Shown here: positions 21,477-32,162 of the stretch, piece after piece
How the letters are laid out: every line of letters starts with the position of its first letter
Position numbering within the stretch: the stretch's first letter is position 1
Assembly (NCBI RefSeq): GCF_030272615.1
Contig: NC_081414.1
Location: forward strand, 909,171,009-909,235,008
DNA: 64,000 bases
Direction of reading: 5' to 3'
Source of the DNA: Cryptomeria japonica
Lineage: Eukaryota; Streptophyta; Pinopsida; Cupressales; Cupressaceae
Made by a program: the position numbers and the translations under genes
Notes under the pieces: generated by a model
What the model saw: only the letters and a program-made list of their open reading frames with translations
Database searches by the model: none
What the model was told of the DNA's origin: nothing

Positions 21477-22550
21477 ATGGAAAACTTAAGAAAGCAATTG
21501 GAAACAACTCTTTCAGACTATGATGCAGAAAAAGTAAAGAATATCAAACTTGAGGATGATCTGAAGGCTGCACAGGATATTATTCGAGGACTTCAAGAAA
21601 ATTTCACTATAGCATGAAACAAAAGAAGAGAACTTTGTGAAAAGATGTAGAAAGATGAAGATGAAAAGGAAACTCTTAATGATCTGGTAAACAAGCTGAG
21701 ACAAGATAACAGTACAATGAAGAATGAGATGCAAGATATGACTATGAGATTTTGTAAAGAAATTGAAGATAGAAAGAAGAATGAAGATGATTTGGTTAGA
21801 AGATTAAATGATGCTGGAAATGAAAACACAACACTCAGTCATGAAAATGATATGTTGAAGACAAATTTGGTGCATACACAAAATGACACAAATGAACTTA
21901 TGAAACATAAAGGAATCTTGGAGAGTGAGTTGGCTGCTGCAAATCAACACAAGGAGAAATTCAAGAAAAGTTCAGAAGAACTTGTTGACATGCTGAAGAA
22001 TCAGAAACCTAATGGTGATACAAATGGCCTTGGCTTTGAAATTGGTGAAAGCTCTGGTACTGTAAACAATCATGATCATAGTAAACCGGTAAGACAACCT
22101 AATGCTTACAAATTCAATGGGAAACGCTTTAACTGTAACAAGTATGGTCATAGAGAAAATCCATGTAGATCTAGAAATAATCAGAACACTAATACACCCA
22201 TCGGTCAATGTTCTAAATGCAACAAAATTGGTCATAATTCAGAAAATTGTAGAATGTATGTAAGATGTTATGTTTGTGGAAGATTTGGACACTTATCTAA
22301 TCAATGCAAAACACATATGGGCATAGGATATGGGAAAGCTTTTCAGAAAAACAATGTGACTTGTTATGCTTGCAACAAAATTGGACATATTGCAAAATTT
22401 TGTAGAACTAAGACTTCACCGACAAATAACAAAGGTCCTAGTTTGAAAGGTAAAGAAAAAGTTGAAGAGGTAAAGCAAGAATTCTCAAAGCAATGGATCA
22501 AAAAGTCAAATCAGAATGTTGATGGGAATACTCCTCCACCGACAGAATAG
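21477..22550 (+). pseudogene. Element C ORF1: coiled coil with four zinc knuckles (Gag-like)
   Basis: 358-codon frame from ATG 21477 to TAG 22548-22550, interrupted by TGA at 21615-21617 (an expected Arg, CGA to TGA) and TAG at 21648-21650 (an expected Gln). Residues 1 to about 190 are a charged Glu/Lys/Leu-rich coiled coil. Then come four CX2CX4HX4C-type knuckles: the first has lost its first Cys (Arg-Phe-Asn-Cys), the others are intact (CSKCNKIGHNSENC, CYVCGRFGHLSNQC, CYACNKIGHIAKFC). A Lys-rich tail follows. The zinc knuckles indicate a nucleocapsid-like RNA-binding protein. No standard Copia Gag domain is recognisable; the coiled coil may stand in for a capsid (inference). Confidence 0.78.
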
Positions 22551-22893
22551 AGTATCACTCCACCGGTAGGAGACTCTTCATCTAACTGAATGAAATTCCT
22601 TTGAGGGTTTAGCAACAAATTGAAAAACATGCTATTATACCCTCGGTTGATGGTGAGAAGTTGAATTACTTCTTTACCGGTAGATAAGTTAAGTTGTGAC
22701 TTAACCGGCAAGCATTAAATGTGGTAGTTGGAGAAAATAACATTATAAAGCAAGTGTTTTGGCTCCTTTTTCATTCACCAAGCATTCAAATCTTTGAGAG
22801 CATGAAAATTCCCGAGAGAAGGTATCCTTAGCGAAAAAGTGAAGCAGTTCATCCAAGCACTCATCCCTAAGGCAGATTGAGGTATTTATAACT
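22551..22893 (+). promoter_or_regulatory. Element C inter-ORF region with TATA-like box
   Basis: 343 bp without coding potential between ORF1 and ORF2. ttataaag at 22743-22750 stands about 145 bp ahead of the ORF2 ATG, and the sequence between resembles a 5' leader. An internal promoter for ORF2 is possible but rests on sequence appearance alone. Confidence 0.35.
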
Positions 22894-24811
22894 ATGGCTT
22901 CCTCATCCACACTTGAATTTATTGCAAACCCTACTGTGATTGAAGTTATCAACCACCCTAGACCCGTATTTAAGCTCGTTCCCGAAATTGCGAAGAAAGA
23001 TGATACTATAGGTGCATTTTCAAAAATACCTAAGGGAGTAGTATATACTGAAGACCCTAGGATATACATACATTGTCATATAGAGGAATTAGGAGATGAT
23101 GAAATCAAGAACATGTATCGGACTGTGATTTGTGATGAATCTGGAAATATCAAACCAGAAGAAATTGATCAATTAATCAGTGAGGCCAACTGGACTGTAT
23201 TCTCAACCGATCACCGACATGTAGCACTAATGGCAGGGAGAATGAATGAAATTTCAGAAGAGACTACGGACCAATGGGACATATTCTTTGTTGAAAAAGA
23301 AAAACAAGAAGAACTCAAAAGACCCAAGACAATAAAAGTATATCAAAAGGAAAAGGACAAAGGGAAAGGTAAGGAAGGTGGACCTCCTAACCTGAAAAAT
23401 AATAGATAACTTAACCCCACCTCCTTCTGATACTACACTAATACAATCAATTGACACTCAACCTACTACTGAGAGTATGGAGACTCCTCTAGAGGATACA
23501 AACCCTGAGTCTGGAATTTTGTATACCAGGAATATTGATACACAAGAGGTGAATATTGTGGTAGATAAAGAAACCACTAAGGATAAGAAGAAATATGTGG
23601 CTACTGAGCCACTAGCTGTAGATGTGGAAATTAATGTTAGCACAGAGAAAGAGAAACCGGAAGAGGACTCTACTGAGAAACAATCAAAGAAACCAACAAT
23701 GGATAGTGCAAAGGCAAATACATAGAAACCAGAAGTATATTCAGAGACTACATTTGAGAAATCAGAAGTTGAGAGCTCAGAGAAATCCTCTGAGGCACCG
23801 GAACAGAAACAGGTTGGTGTACAGGTTCAAACTAAGATAGTGCCACCGACAAAAACTGAAAAACCAAAACCTTTGCTAATAGAAATACATACCCAAACAG
23901 ATCCTTCTGAGAGAGAGGAAAGCAAGGTTATTACTAAAACTGGCAACATGGAAATTGTAAAAACAGTTGGATAGACATCTGGTACTTCTATAGCAGAATT
24001 TCGGCCTACAAATGTGACAGAGGTCTTACTGGACTCAATAAAGAAAATCACAGAGTGTAATGCACAATCCTATAAGGCTATTGATGATACAATTCCCATT
24101 CTTAAATTGATATCACCCAAGTGCATTGTGGATAATAAATATTCTTTAGGTCAACTAGACACATTGTCTAAATACATCACCGACAATATTTTGATAGTTG
24201 ATCAAATAAATGAGGACACATTTAAGGAGAAAATTAATAAAGACAAAGAGAAATTCTTTGATGAAATAATAAAGAAGTGCATGGGATACATTGGCACCCT
24301 TTTATTGGCACTAAACAAAACAATAATGGAGTTTAAGGAACTCTACAGAGATACATGCAAGACAAATGTTCTGACAATAGATATAGACAGGGAAAGAAGT
24401 AAGGTACAAAAGGAGATCAACAATATAGATGATAACCTCATCGGTTCATCTGAACCATTATCAGTTACAGAGCAGAAGATATACAGTCTTGAAGAAAAAC
24501 TTGAGAAATTTGAAAAAGAGAAAGATAAAATAAAAGGGAAGGCAAAAGACCTTAAATGCGAACTCAGCCCCAAATTGGACTACCTCATCTCTTTGAGAAA
24601 AGAGATCTTTAAGGCACTTGTTCAAGGACTGAAGACACCGGAGGAACAAATACATCACCTCACTGGTACTATTCAAAGGATAGAGACTGCACTGAAAGAC
24701 AGTGAAAAGTTCACTGAGAGCCTAAATTTGGTGATAGCTAAACTCTTTCAGATTGTAACCCACCGAATACAAGGATCCAGGCAGGAAACACACTCCACTG
24801 ACACCGAATGA
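22894..24811 (+). pseudogene. Element C ORF2: large accessory protein of unknown function
   Basis: The start is ATG 22894 ('MASSSTLEF'). The first 171 codons are open (to 23409) and look like a compact domain ('IPKGVVYTEDPRIYIHCHIE', 'NWTVFSTDHRHVALMAGRMN') that I do not recognise. A one-base shift near 23395-23405 leads to the second frame, open to 24811 except for TAG at 23723-23725 and TAG at 23972-23974, both plausible Gln codons. The middle (about 23430-23990) is Glu/Thr/Lys/Pro-rich and disordered. The C-terminal 265 codons (24014-24811) are mostly helical with a coiled coil near 'IYSLEEKLEKFEKEKDKIKG'. Total length is about 640 residues. No transmembrane segment or signal peptide is visible, so an envelope role is unlikely. 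It may be a captured host gene or a novel retrotransposon protein. Confidence 0.6.
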
Positions 24812-25013
24812 CAACCTTTGTCATTCATGTCAAAGGGGGAGTAGTGAGATGAGAAAAATGATCAGAACAAGACATCATCAGCTCAGGGGGAGCATACATT
24901 TTTGACAACACAGTTTTGGTAAGATATTTTGGGAGATTCTTTTTTGGATATCATTTTTTGGACACTTTTTGATTTTTCTCATGAGTGTTGCCATCAATTC
25001 CAAAGGGGGAGAT
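24812..25013 (+). other. Element C 3' untranslated region and polypurine tract
   Basis: Purine blocks at about 24831 (caaagggggagtag) and 24885 (cagggggagc), then the terminal caaagggggagat (25001-25013) ahead of the LTR. Confidence 0.8.
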
Positions 25014-25806
25014 TGTTGGCAAATAATACACTCCAATGAGAAATTGTAGGTCATTTAAGGTATTATCATTGATGGAAACCTTACAATCATATGACACCAA
25101 CAGGAAGACACATGCACCGTCACCAACAGACTCTACACCGGCATACAGATCACCGACACCAAAAGAAAGATAACCAGCACCTTGGCTAACAAGAATTTTG
25201 TATAAATATATTTTGTAATTAATTGTAAAATCTTTTGTAAGCTGACTTGGCAGATTGTAACATGACTCATATAAGTATGAGATCATTGTAGATCATTTAA
25301 GAGTGCGAGATATAAAAAGGATAATTGTAGACCTAATGTGCGAATTATTGGGATAAGGGTTTATGTATATTGCAGAGCTTAAACCGGTACTGAATCTGGC
25401 ATAGTAGATGCTGATCTGAAGCAGTACAAAACATTAGATTTGTATAATCCAATTTTGTAAGTGAGTGTGACTTCTTTTGTAACTGAGCAGTGAGCTCTAG
25501 GCACTTGGCCTTCCTGCATGTGCAGGCCCCTATTGTAAACAGTAATATTCCCTTATTGGCCAGTAAGAGAATATTGTGGGTCACAAATCCCACCGAGTTC
25601 ATTCCCACACCGGGTTTCCTCGTTAAAATATTGTGTTATGGTGTGTCTCTTATGTTGTGGTTGTTGTTCTTCTTTACTGCATTATTTTTAGTTTACCGGT
25701 ACACGGTTTTGAAGTGCTTTTCATGTTATAATTCAAGTAAATTATTTTACTGGTTAGATATTGATTCACCCCCCCCCCCCTCTCAGTATCTTTGGGAATC
25801 CTAACA
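25014..25806 (+). repeat. Element C 3' LTR
   Basis: 793 bp, TGTTGGCAAAT to CTAACA, followed by the target-site copy tccca at 25807-25811. Confidence 0.92.
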
Positions 25807-25811
25807 TCCCA

Positions 25812-26273
25812 AAGGATCAAATTTTACTCCAAAAGCCTATACAGATGCAGATTAGGCAGGAAGAGTTGATAACAAGAAGAGTACCAATGGCGGAACATTT
25901 TTTACTTGGATCCTAGTTAGTTGAATTGCTAAGTAAAAAGCAAGATTTTGTGACTTTATCAACTGCAAAAGAAGAGTACATTGCAGTCGCATAATATTGC
26001 ACTCAAATACTTTGGATGAAATAGGCATTGAAGGATATTGGTGTGAAGTTTGATGAACTGATTTCAATCATGTGCAATAATATAAGTGCAATAAATATCT
26101 CTAAGAATATGGTACTTCATTCCAAAACAAAGCACATCTCTATTCAACATCATTTCTTAAGGGAGAAGGTGTTGGATAATGAAGTAAAGTTGGAATATGT
26201 TCCTATAAAAGAGAAAGGTGAAAATATCTTTTTGAAGGCTTTGTGCAAAGATACTTTTGAGTATCTCTGGTAA
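25812..26273 (+). pseudogene. pol: Element O RNase H region, second part
   Basis: Continues from 20669. Across small frame changes one reads the 'AYTDAD' block (near 25840), the 'EEYIA' block with the catalytic Glu (near 25970) and the terminal 81 codons ('NISAINISKNMVLHSKTKHI', 'REKVLDNEVKLEYVPIKEKG', 'LKALCKDTFEYLW') with stop TAA at 26271-26273. Stops such as the TAG near 26020 mark decay. Confidence 0.8.
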
Positions 26274-26545
26274 AAGTTGGTGTTATTACCCCTTCCTAGT
26301 TTGAAGTAGTGCATTTTGGCAGTGCATTAGTCCAGAGAACTTCATGCATATTTTTAGTCTAGGCTAATGTTTTGGGGCTTCCTCTTAGGGGGAGCTGTGT
26401 GGATTTTAAGCTAAGTTTTTGTGTACCTTTATCTTTGATATCAAAGGGGGAGAAAAATAGTCATTTTTCTCATGGGGAGAGATTTGAAAGATGATATTTA
26501 TGTTTATCGTTGATTAATGATGCCATCAATGACAAAGGGGGAGAT
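26274..26545 (+). other. Element O 3' untranslated region and polypurine tract
   Basis: Purine blocks at about 26388 (agggggagc), 26443 (aaagggggagaaaaa) and the terminal aaagggggaga (26534-26544). No gene. Confidence 0.75.
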
Positions 26546-27649
26546 TGCTGCAAATGTGAAGTTGATGGTATGTCACTATGTTTTTCATTGATGTCAATGT
26601 ATTAATTTTGTGATTTAGTGAGTGGATTGTGCTCCGCATTTTTGGTATGTTGTAGATGTGTTCAGTAATTGTTGGTATCTCATTGGATATTGCCTTGAGA
26701 TGTTATTCTTATGTTTTGGTGGTCCAGAAGTTATGCTCCAAAATTTTGTTCAGTGATGATGATGTTTTCTAGCAGAGTTTGTTGAGCTTCGTGTTTCTTT
26801 GTATTTCTGATTTTGTTGATGATATTTGGGATTTATGTTATTCATTTATTTATCTTTGATATTCTAATTTCGAACATGATGATGAGCTCCAGAGTCGTGG
26901 TTGTCGATATGTTTATTCTGGGTCTGATTGACCTTGAATGATTCTATTTTTGCTCTGGCATTTGTGGTGTATGGATAATGTGGTGTGGTGTGGTGTGGTC
27001 CACTTCTAATTCCTTCCCACCATGAGAATTTTTAGTGTAGACCTATTTCAAATTGTGCTTCAGTGAATTATTCTTTTGGCTTACTTGGAGAGATTCTTAA
27101 TTCAAAAGATTGGTATAAATTGAGGATGATTGTAATATGAAAAGGTAATGGAAGCAAGTGGATTGAAAAGGAAGATCTATTTTCTATGAACATGTGCGAG
27201 GTTGAGAAGAGTTGAGGTTGACTAGTGAGACAAAGGTTTCTTATGACATTGCAGTGTTATGGCAGTTGTCCTTTAGTGGTGGATTCTTTCTTTTTATTTC
27301 TTCTTCTTTCGAGTAGTGAACCCTTCTTTTTCTAGTGGTTGTAGCTAGGTAGCAATCCCACCTACAATGAGCATTTTGGAAGTGAGCCAACCTTTGTAAA
27401 AATCACCTTAACCAATGTCACCCTAATAGGTGTTTCATAATTGAGAATTAGCATTCTCTGTGGTTTTTCCCTCCCTGGGTTGTGCATTTATAACTGGTTT
27501 TCTTGTGTATGTGTTATGTGTGTGCTCTTTCATGCTTATATCTATTTATCAAAATTTTGTTTACCAAATCTATTTCTGTGGATTAAGTAAAATGTTTTAA
27601 TTGGTACAACTGATTCACCCCCCCCCTCATTTTTTCGGGCTATTCAACG
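26546..27649 (+). repeat. Element O 3' LTR
   Basis: 1104 bp starting TGCTGCAAATG, uninterrupted, paired with 293-514 plus 7640-8546. The right arm of the C-loop hairpin is lost here (near 27628-27636). The target copy tagag follows. Confidence 0.87.
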
Positions 27650-27654
27650 TAGAG

Positions 27655-27867
27655 GATATCCTAGTGTTGTCTACGATCTCTACATTGTCATTGGTCCTCA
27701 CCTCTTAGGAGCTTTTAGATTATAATTGGGAAGTTCCATTATTCTTAGCTCTTTCTATTGGTGAGACACCTAATGCTACCCTCATGGTTGTCCTTCTTTG
27801 AGCTCATCCTTCTTCCCCATATAATCAAGATTGGGAGCATGATGATCTGATGGTGGAGATCTTCTAG
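27655..27867 (+). pseudogene. Element E internal ORF, right part
   Basis: In-frame continuation of the peptide ending at 292. It reads through TAG at 27706-27708 (an expected Gln) and a TGA near 27800 (probably an old CGA Arg) to TAG 27865-27867. The end is acidic ('NQDWEHDDLMVEIF'), loosely like the acidic tail of the B and D proteins. Function unknown. Confidence 0.4.
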
Positions 27868-28537
27868 GATAGTACCCTTCTTAGCTTGTAGCTTAGAGCA
27901 TACCTATCTATGTTCCCCCACGCTTGGTTTTATATGTTTCGTACCTCCTAAAGAACCCAAGTTACTTAATAGGTACTTAAAAATAGGGGTTGATGACTTT
28001 GTTTATATTTTTGTGCTCTCCTCAAGGTCTCAAATCACTCTGTAGGTGCCTGGAAATAAGGGATTATCTATCATGACTTTCCTTTATTTGTAAATAAGGG
28101 ATTATCATCATATACCTATTTATCGATGATCTTGTTGCCTTTTTGGGGTCCAAACCACTATCTCAATTGATCTTTGTTATCTTATCACCTTCATGGAGGC
28201 CAAATCACTCTCTAATTTATAATTAAGTACCCTATATTATGGATAGCTAGCATAAGAAAATTTACTACCCATGTTGGCACTATCTTTTTATCTCAATGAT
28301 CACTATCATGCTATCTGTGTGTCTAATCATATCAATTTTGTATCAAAAATATTTATTTTTCTTCTAATAAGTTAGTGATGAAACAAATTAGCAATATCTC
28401 ATGAAGGTTCAAGTCTCTTTCCTAGGGTAGCTCCACACAAGACAAGGGATTTTTCTTTCCATTCGTATCTCAATAAAAAAATTAACTTTTATATCGCAAG
28501 TCATGATAATGACATGCTCACTAAAGTGGGAGAAAAA
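27868..28537 (+). other. Element E 3' untranslated region and polypurine tract
   Basis: No gene seen. It ends in aaagtgggagaaaaa (28523-28537), closely like the tract of element B. Confidence 0.5.
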
Positions 28538-29217
28538 TGTAATGTCATAAATTGCACCTCTGCAATTACAGATTACATAAGGGTCTTTGTTTTAAGTTGA
28601 TTGGAGAATTCCCCTCACTTTCGCATGCTTCCCTACTTGGCTTGCTCTGTTAGCCTTTTTTTTGTCCTTTTTCAGACCCTATTGACTGTCTAGTTCATGG
28701 ACACCTGCACACCACAAAGATGTTTGCATGTCATGCTAACATCCAAGAAATATACAGTCTAAAGTTGGTCATTTGAGCATTATGCCTATGAATGGTAGCA
28801 ATTAAAATTCCTACTGCATCATGGACCGACATTGGGATTCCTTCTTGGGTCCTTTCTCTTGCATTTTGGATTCATTATTGGTCTTGTAATCACTCAAATG
28901 GCTCTCTAGTCACTAGATTTTTCTTCCTATAGCTTCTTGATCTCTGGTTCTACATACTTTGTGCTCAAGACTTCATTTAGCATCACCATTTCTAATTCTT
29001 TGTGTGCTTGAGGGTTCTGTGCCTCTTCTTCACTCCAACAATTTATCACTTCTTTGGTGTTGAAGGGGAGTCTCTTTCCTCTTCTTTGTTGCAACTTCTA
29101 TTATCTCTATTGGCATATCATTTGATTGTCTATTTTATCATTTCTATTATTGTGTTTTTATTTTTCATCTATCTTGGTTGTCTGTGGAGGTGGGAACACC
29201 AAGACAAGGGTCTTACA
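28538..29217 (+). repeat. Element E 3' LTR (probable)
   Basis: Starts TGTAATGTCATAAATTGCAC, similar to the start of the element B LTR, and has a matching TCTTACA end at 29217. The 5' LTR lies outside the window, so the 680-bp length is unverified. Confidence 0.5.
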
Positions 29218-29717
29218 TTCGTAGACCTCTAAAAGAAAGTTCCAACATTTTTATCTCTTTATCTTGTGTGGAGGTTGCTAAAGAAAAGCTATCTTTATTG
29301 GATGGTTTATTTATGGACCCATTGTAATCATATTCTTCCTTTCTCTTGTCTTTTCAATACTTATTTACAGTTAGTTTGGTTTCTATTATTCCTCATTTAT
29401 ATTTACAACATATTAAAAACCTATACTTGTTATTATGTATTTACTAGTGTAGAACTTTGTACTTTATCCATACAGGATGCTAGTGTGTCACACTGTCAGC
29501 CATTACATGCACATGGGTCCTTGGACAAAGAGTCAGCTGAGGTCACCAAAAGATCTTTGTAACTCATACTCTTAGATTCTATGGTTAAAACATTATTATC
29601 TGCCGACATTTGATATCTAGCATGATGTGTCCTTATCCTGAGTGGAAAGGTAGATTGAGTTAGTCCCCAAGAGGTTACCAAAGACCTTTCAAAGTGGTTT
29701 TCTTTTTCCGCTTCTAC
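29218..29717. other. Unassigned AT-rich sequence
   Basis: Both strands hold only short frames. I see no gene or repeat I can name. Confidence 0.5.
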
Positions 29718-29718
29718 A

Positions 29719-29749
<31 letters not shown>

Positions 29750-29962
29750 TGTATGTATGTATGCATGTATGTATATATATGTATATGTATGTGTGTGTGT
29801 ATGTATGTATGTATGTATGTATGTATGTATGTATGTATGTATGTATGTGTGTGAATGTATGTATGTATGTATATATGTATGTATGTATGTATGTATGTGT
29901 GTGTGTGTGTGTAATTATATATGTATATACATATATGCATATACATATACATATACATATAA
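29718..29962. repeat. TATG/TG/TA compound microsatellite
   Basis: About 245 bp of atgt units with patches of tg and, at the right end, atac units. The open frames across it on both strands are artefacts of the 4-bp period. Confidence 0.95.
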
Positions 29963-30198
29963 TTATTTTGTATTTAATCTCACAATAATTGTTGTTTGTG
30001 AAATCATACTATGTTGCTTAGCTGTTTGTCATTACTATATTTTAAAGATTGGTCTTTCTCGGTTTCTCTTATTGGCAGCTCCTCTTTTAATTGCTCATCT
30101 TATTACATACAAACTTGTTCAATAAATTAAAAGAAAAATTCAAATATTAAAATTTTTATAAATCAGTAATATTTTGTGTGGGGAGGGCAATTCACTTA

Positions 30199-30605
30199 GA
30201 CTATGTAATAATGACACTTGTTAGGGCTCCGCTTCATGGGGCCCACCAGATTATATTCCTTTTTTAAAGAAATATCAATATGATAAAATTGCAAATTACT
30301 CACTTTTGTTATATACAAACACAGTATTAGTACTTATTTTAGGAATATTCATATACTCTATGTGTGAGACTTATTTGATTAGTGTATATATATAAATATA
30401 GATTGATATAGTGGAGAACAGATTATGTAGACTATGATTATATTGGTGCTGGTTAGAACTCATCCAATCAGATGTTGGTTTCTCCTTTGAAGGAAAACAT
30501 CAATAAGACAAAATCACAGAGTACCCACTTATATTCTATACAAACAAATATTTTAAAATTTTCATCTCACTCTATATGTGGGGCTTATTTTGTTGGCTTC
30601 CTTTA
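30199..30605. repeat. Diverged tandem duplication, about 225-bp period
   Basis: 30199-30380 and 30424-30605 share ordered blocks: agactatg, ccttt-aagaaa-atcaata-ga-aaaat, tatacaaac, and ctatgtgtgagacttattt against ctatatgtggggcttattt. I estimate 65-70% identity by eye. Confidence 0.6.
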
Positions 30606-31586
30606 TTTTTCTTGCACGCCGCATCCATTTAACCCTACTCATCATTTCGATTGAAATCTGGGTATACAACAATCATGTCCAATCCTTTTCTGATTGATCT
30701 TCATGGTATAAAAATCAATTCGCACTTTGAAAAGCATGGAATGGTTCTTATCTTACCTTAGTTTGTTCGACAATTAACTTTGCCAGTTTTGAGCCTCTCG
30801 CATTCACTTCACATCACTCGCACCAATGAAAAGCTCGCACCAGATTTCAGTACAGATTTTCTCACCGCATCTTCACTTAAATTGGCCATGGTGATTAGAC
30901 GCAAATGCATAAAAATTCATTTTTAAACCTAAAAAAAAGTGTTTATACCGCGAGAGTTTTATAATATGCTTATCAATTTCCAAACATGTTTCAATCGTTT
31001 ATGTGAGGATCCAACTGTTTGATTGAAGTAGTTCTTATGATGAATTCCAATGTGGACAGCACCAAACATTTTGTTTTTTCTTTAATTCACAGGCGTGGAA
31101 GGATCGCACTAGTTAAAACTGTGGTTTTCTTTATAAGTGGAAGATCTTCCCATTTTTCAAACGGCACTTTTTCTTATTGGAGAAAGATCTTCCCATTTTT
31201 TTCAACCTGCATCTTTTGTGTTGTCAATAAGATATTATTGTACATCATTAATGGCCACAAATTTTCTCAAAGTAACTTTTACTGATACCCTACGCATCTT
31301 CATAGCATAGAGCAGCTTTCTTGTTTCTTTCCTTGATATAGCAAACCCACTACCTGCACAAGTGCGTGCTCTTATCATGATAAAATCACTTTGCGTATCT
31401 TTGTTCACTGAATGCATGTCGAAATCTTTTTGTGTATGCTGATTAAACAAATTCAAGGCGTGGGTGGTCGTGTAGCAGAACATTTTGTAGACCAATAAGG
31501 AAGAGGCATTGTATCACATTATTTGCTGTCTTTGTCTTCTCTTTCATTCAATGTATATAGCTATGGCTAGTTAGGGTTTCAATTCA
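30606..31586. other. Unassigned, possibly low-copy sequence
   Basis: No recognisable gene or element. It has somewhat more CG dinucleotides than its surroundings (for example near 30800-30860), which may mean less methylation decay. The minus-strand frame at 31235-31495 (86 codons) has no recognisable features. Confidence 0.4.
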
Positions 31587-31631
31587 TTGTATATATCTAT
31601 CAATTCATTGTATCTATCTATCATACCAGAA

Positions 31632-31784
31632 ATGGTTGAAGGAATGAGTTGTACTCAACCTTGGAAGTATGGTTATAGAAACCATTTTTATTATGATAGA
31701 TATGGGCACAATTCATTCCTTCGACCATTTATCAGCTTTGATTTTCACTGCCCAATGTTGAGTACAATTCATTCTTTCAATCAT
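31632..31784 (+). other. Foldback locus with three related arms
   Basis: The arm 31632-31659 pairs with 31757-31784 over 28 nt: 25 Watson-Crick pairs and three that would be G-U in plus-strand RNA. A third copy at 31707-31728, in the same orientation as the right arm, could also pair with the left arm. The loop is about 97 nt. It could be a small-RNA hairpin or a short foldback element. Confidence 0.5.
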
Positions 31785-31807
31785 TTTTTCATGCCCAAGA
31801 AAATCTA

Positions 31808-31905
31808 AATGTCACATCTAGTATTAATATAAGTTATTTACATTGATTCCATTGTTAATGTCACATCTAGTATTAATATAAGTTATTTACATTGATTCCA
31901 TTGTT
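31808..31905. repeat. Exact 49-bp tandem duplication
   Basis: 31808-31856 and 31857-31905 are identical, starting aatgtcacatctag. Confidence 0.95.
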
Positions 31906-32162
31906 AATTTATAACATGCATGCCAATTAAGAAGTGAATTAAAGTGTCGATTAGGATGGCGTTCAATTATTTTGTTGATTAATTGATATTTAAATTCATT
32001 AAATTTAAATATGTGGAGGTTTATGAAAGATCCACTGGTAAGATATTTTCTTGGTGCTTGTCAAATTTATACTTCAAAATGATTGTGATAGGTGGAGAAA
32101 AATTACATATTGTACTATCAAGATATTTTATGGAAAGTACATTTCAAAGTTTTATTGGTACC

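Larger units (their letters stand above)
20670..25806 (+). mobile_element. LTR element C (Gag-like and accessory ORF, no pol), nested in O
   Basis: The LTRs at 20670-21405 and 25014-25806 (about 90% identical by eye) have TGTTGG and TAACA ends and an exact 5-bp duplication tccca (20665-20669, 25807-25811). A tRNA-Met primer site and a clean polypurine tract are present. The interior holds a coiled-coil and zinc-knuckle ORF and a second long ORF of unknown type. No protease, integrase or reverse transcriptase is visible, so it must have moved with enzymes supplied by another, probably Copia, element. Confidence 0.92.
293..27649 (+). mobile_element. Copia LTR retrotransposon O with three nested elements
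   Basis: The 5' LTR (293-514 plus 7640-8546) and 3' LTR (26546-27649) are alignable by eye, and the whole is flanked by the exact 5-bp duplication tagag (288-292, 27650-27654). The LTRs start with TG; the last base of the 3' LTR has changed from A to G. The domain order is Gag, protease, reverse transcriptase, RNase H, as in Ty1/Copia. Without elements A, B and C it would be about 5.7 kb. The integrase core is missing. The LTRs are clearly more diverged than those of A, B, C or F, in line with O being older than its insertions. Confidence 0.9.

Noticed and set aside
29689-30125. Long open frames on both strands rich in Met-Tyr-Val-Cys and Tyr-Ile-His-Thr
   Set aside because: They are translations of the 4-bp microsatellite and have no protein character.
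31235-31495. 86-codon minus-strand frame as a small gene
   Set aside because: No domain, no upstream signals and ordinary length for chance in this composition.
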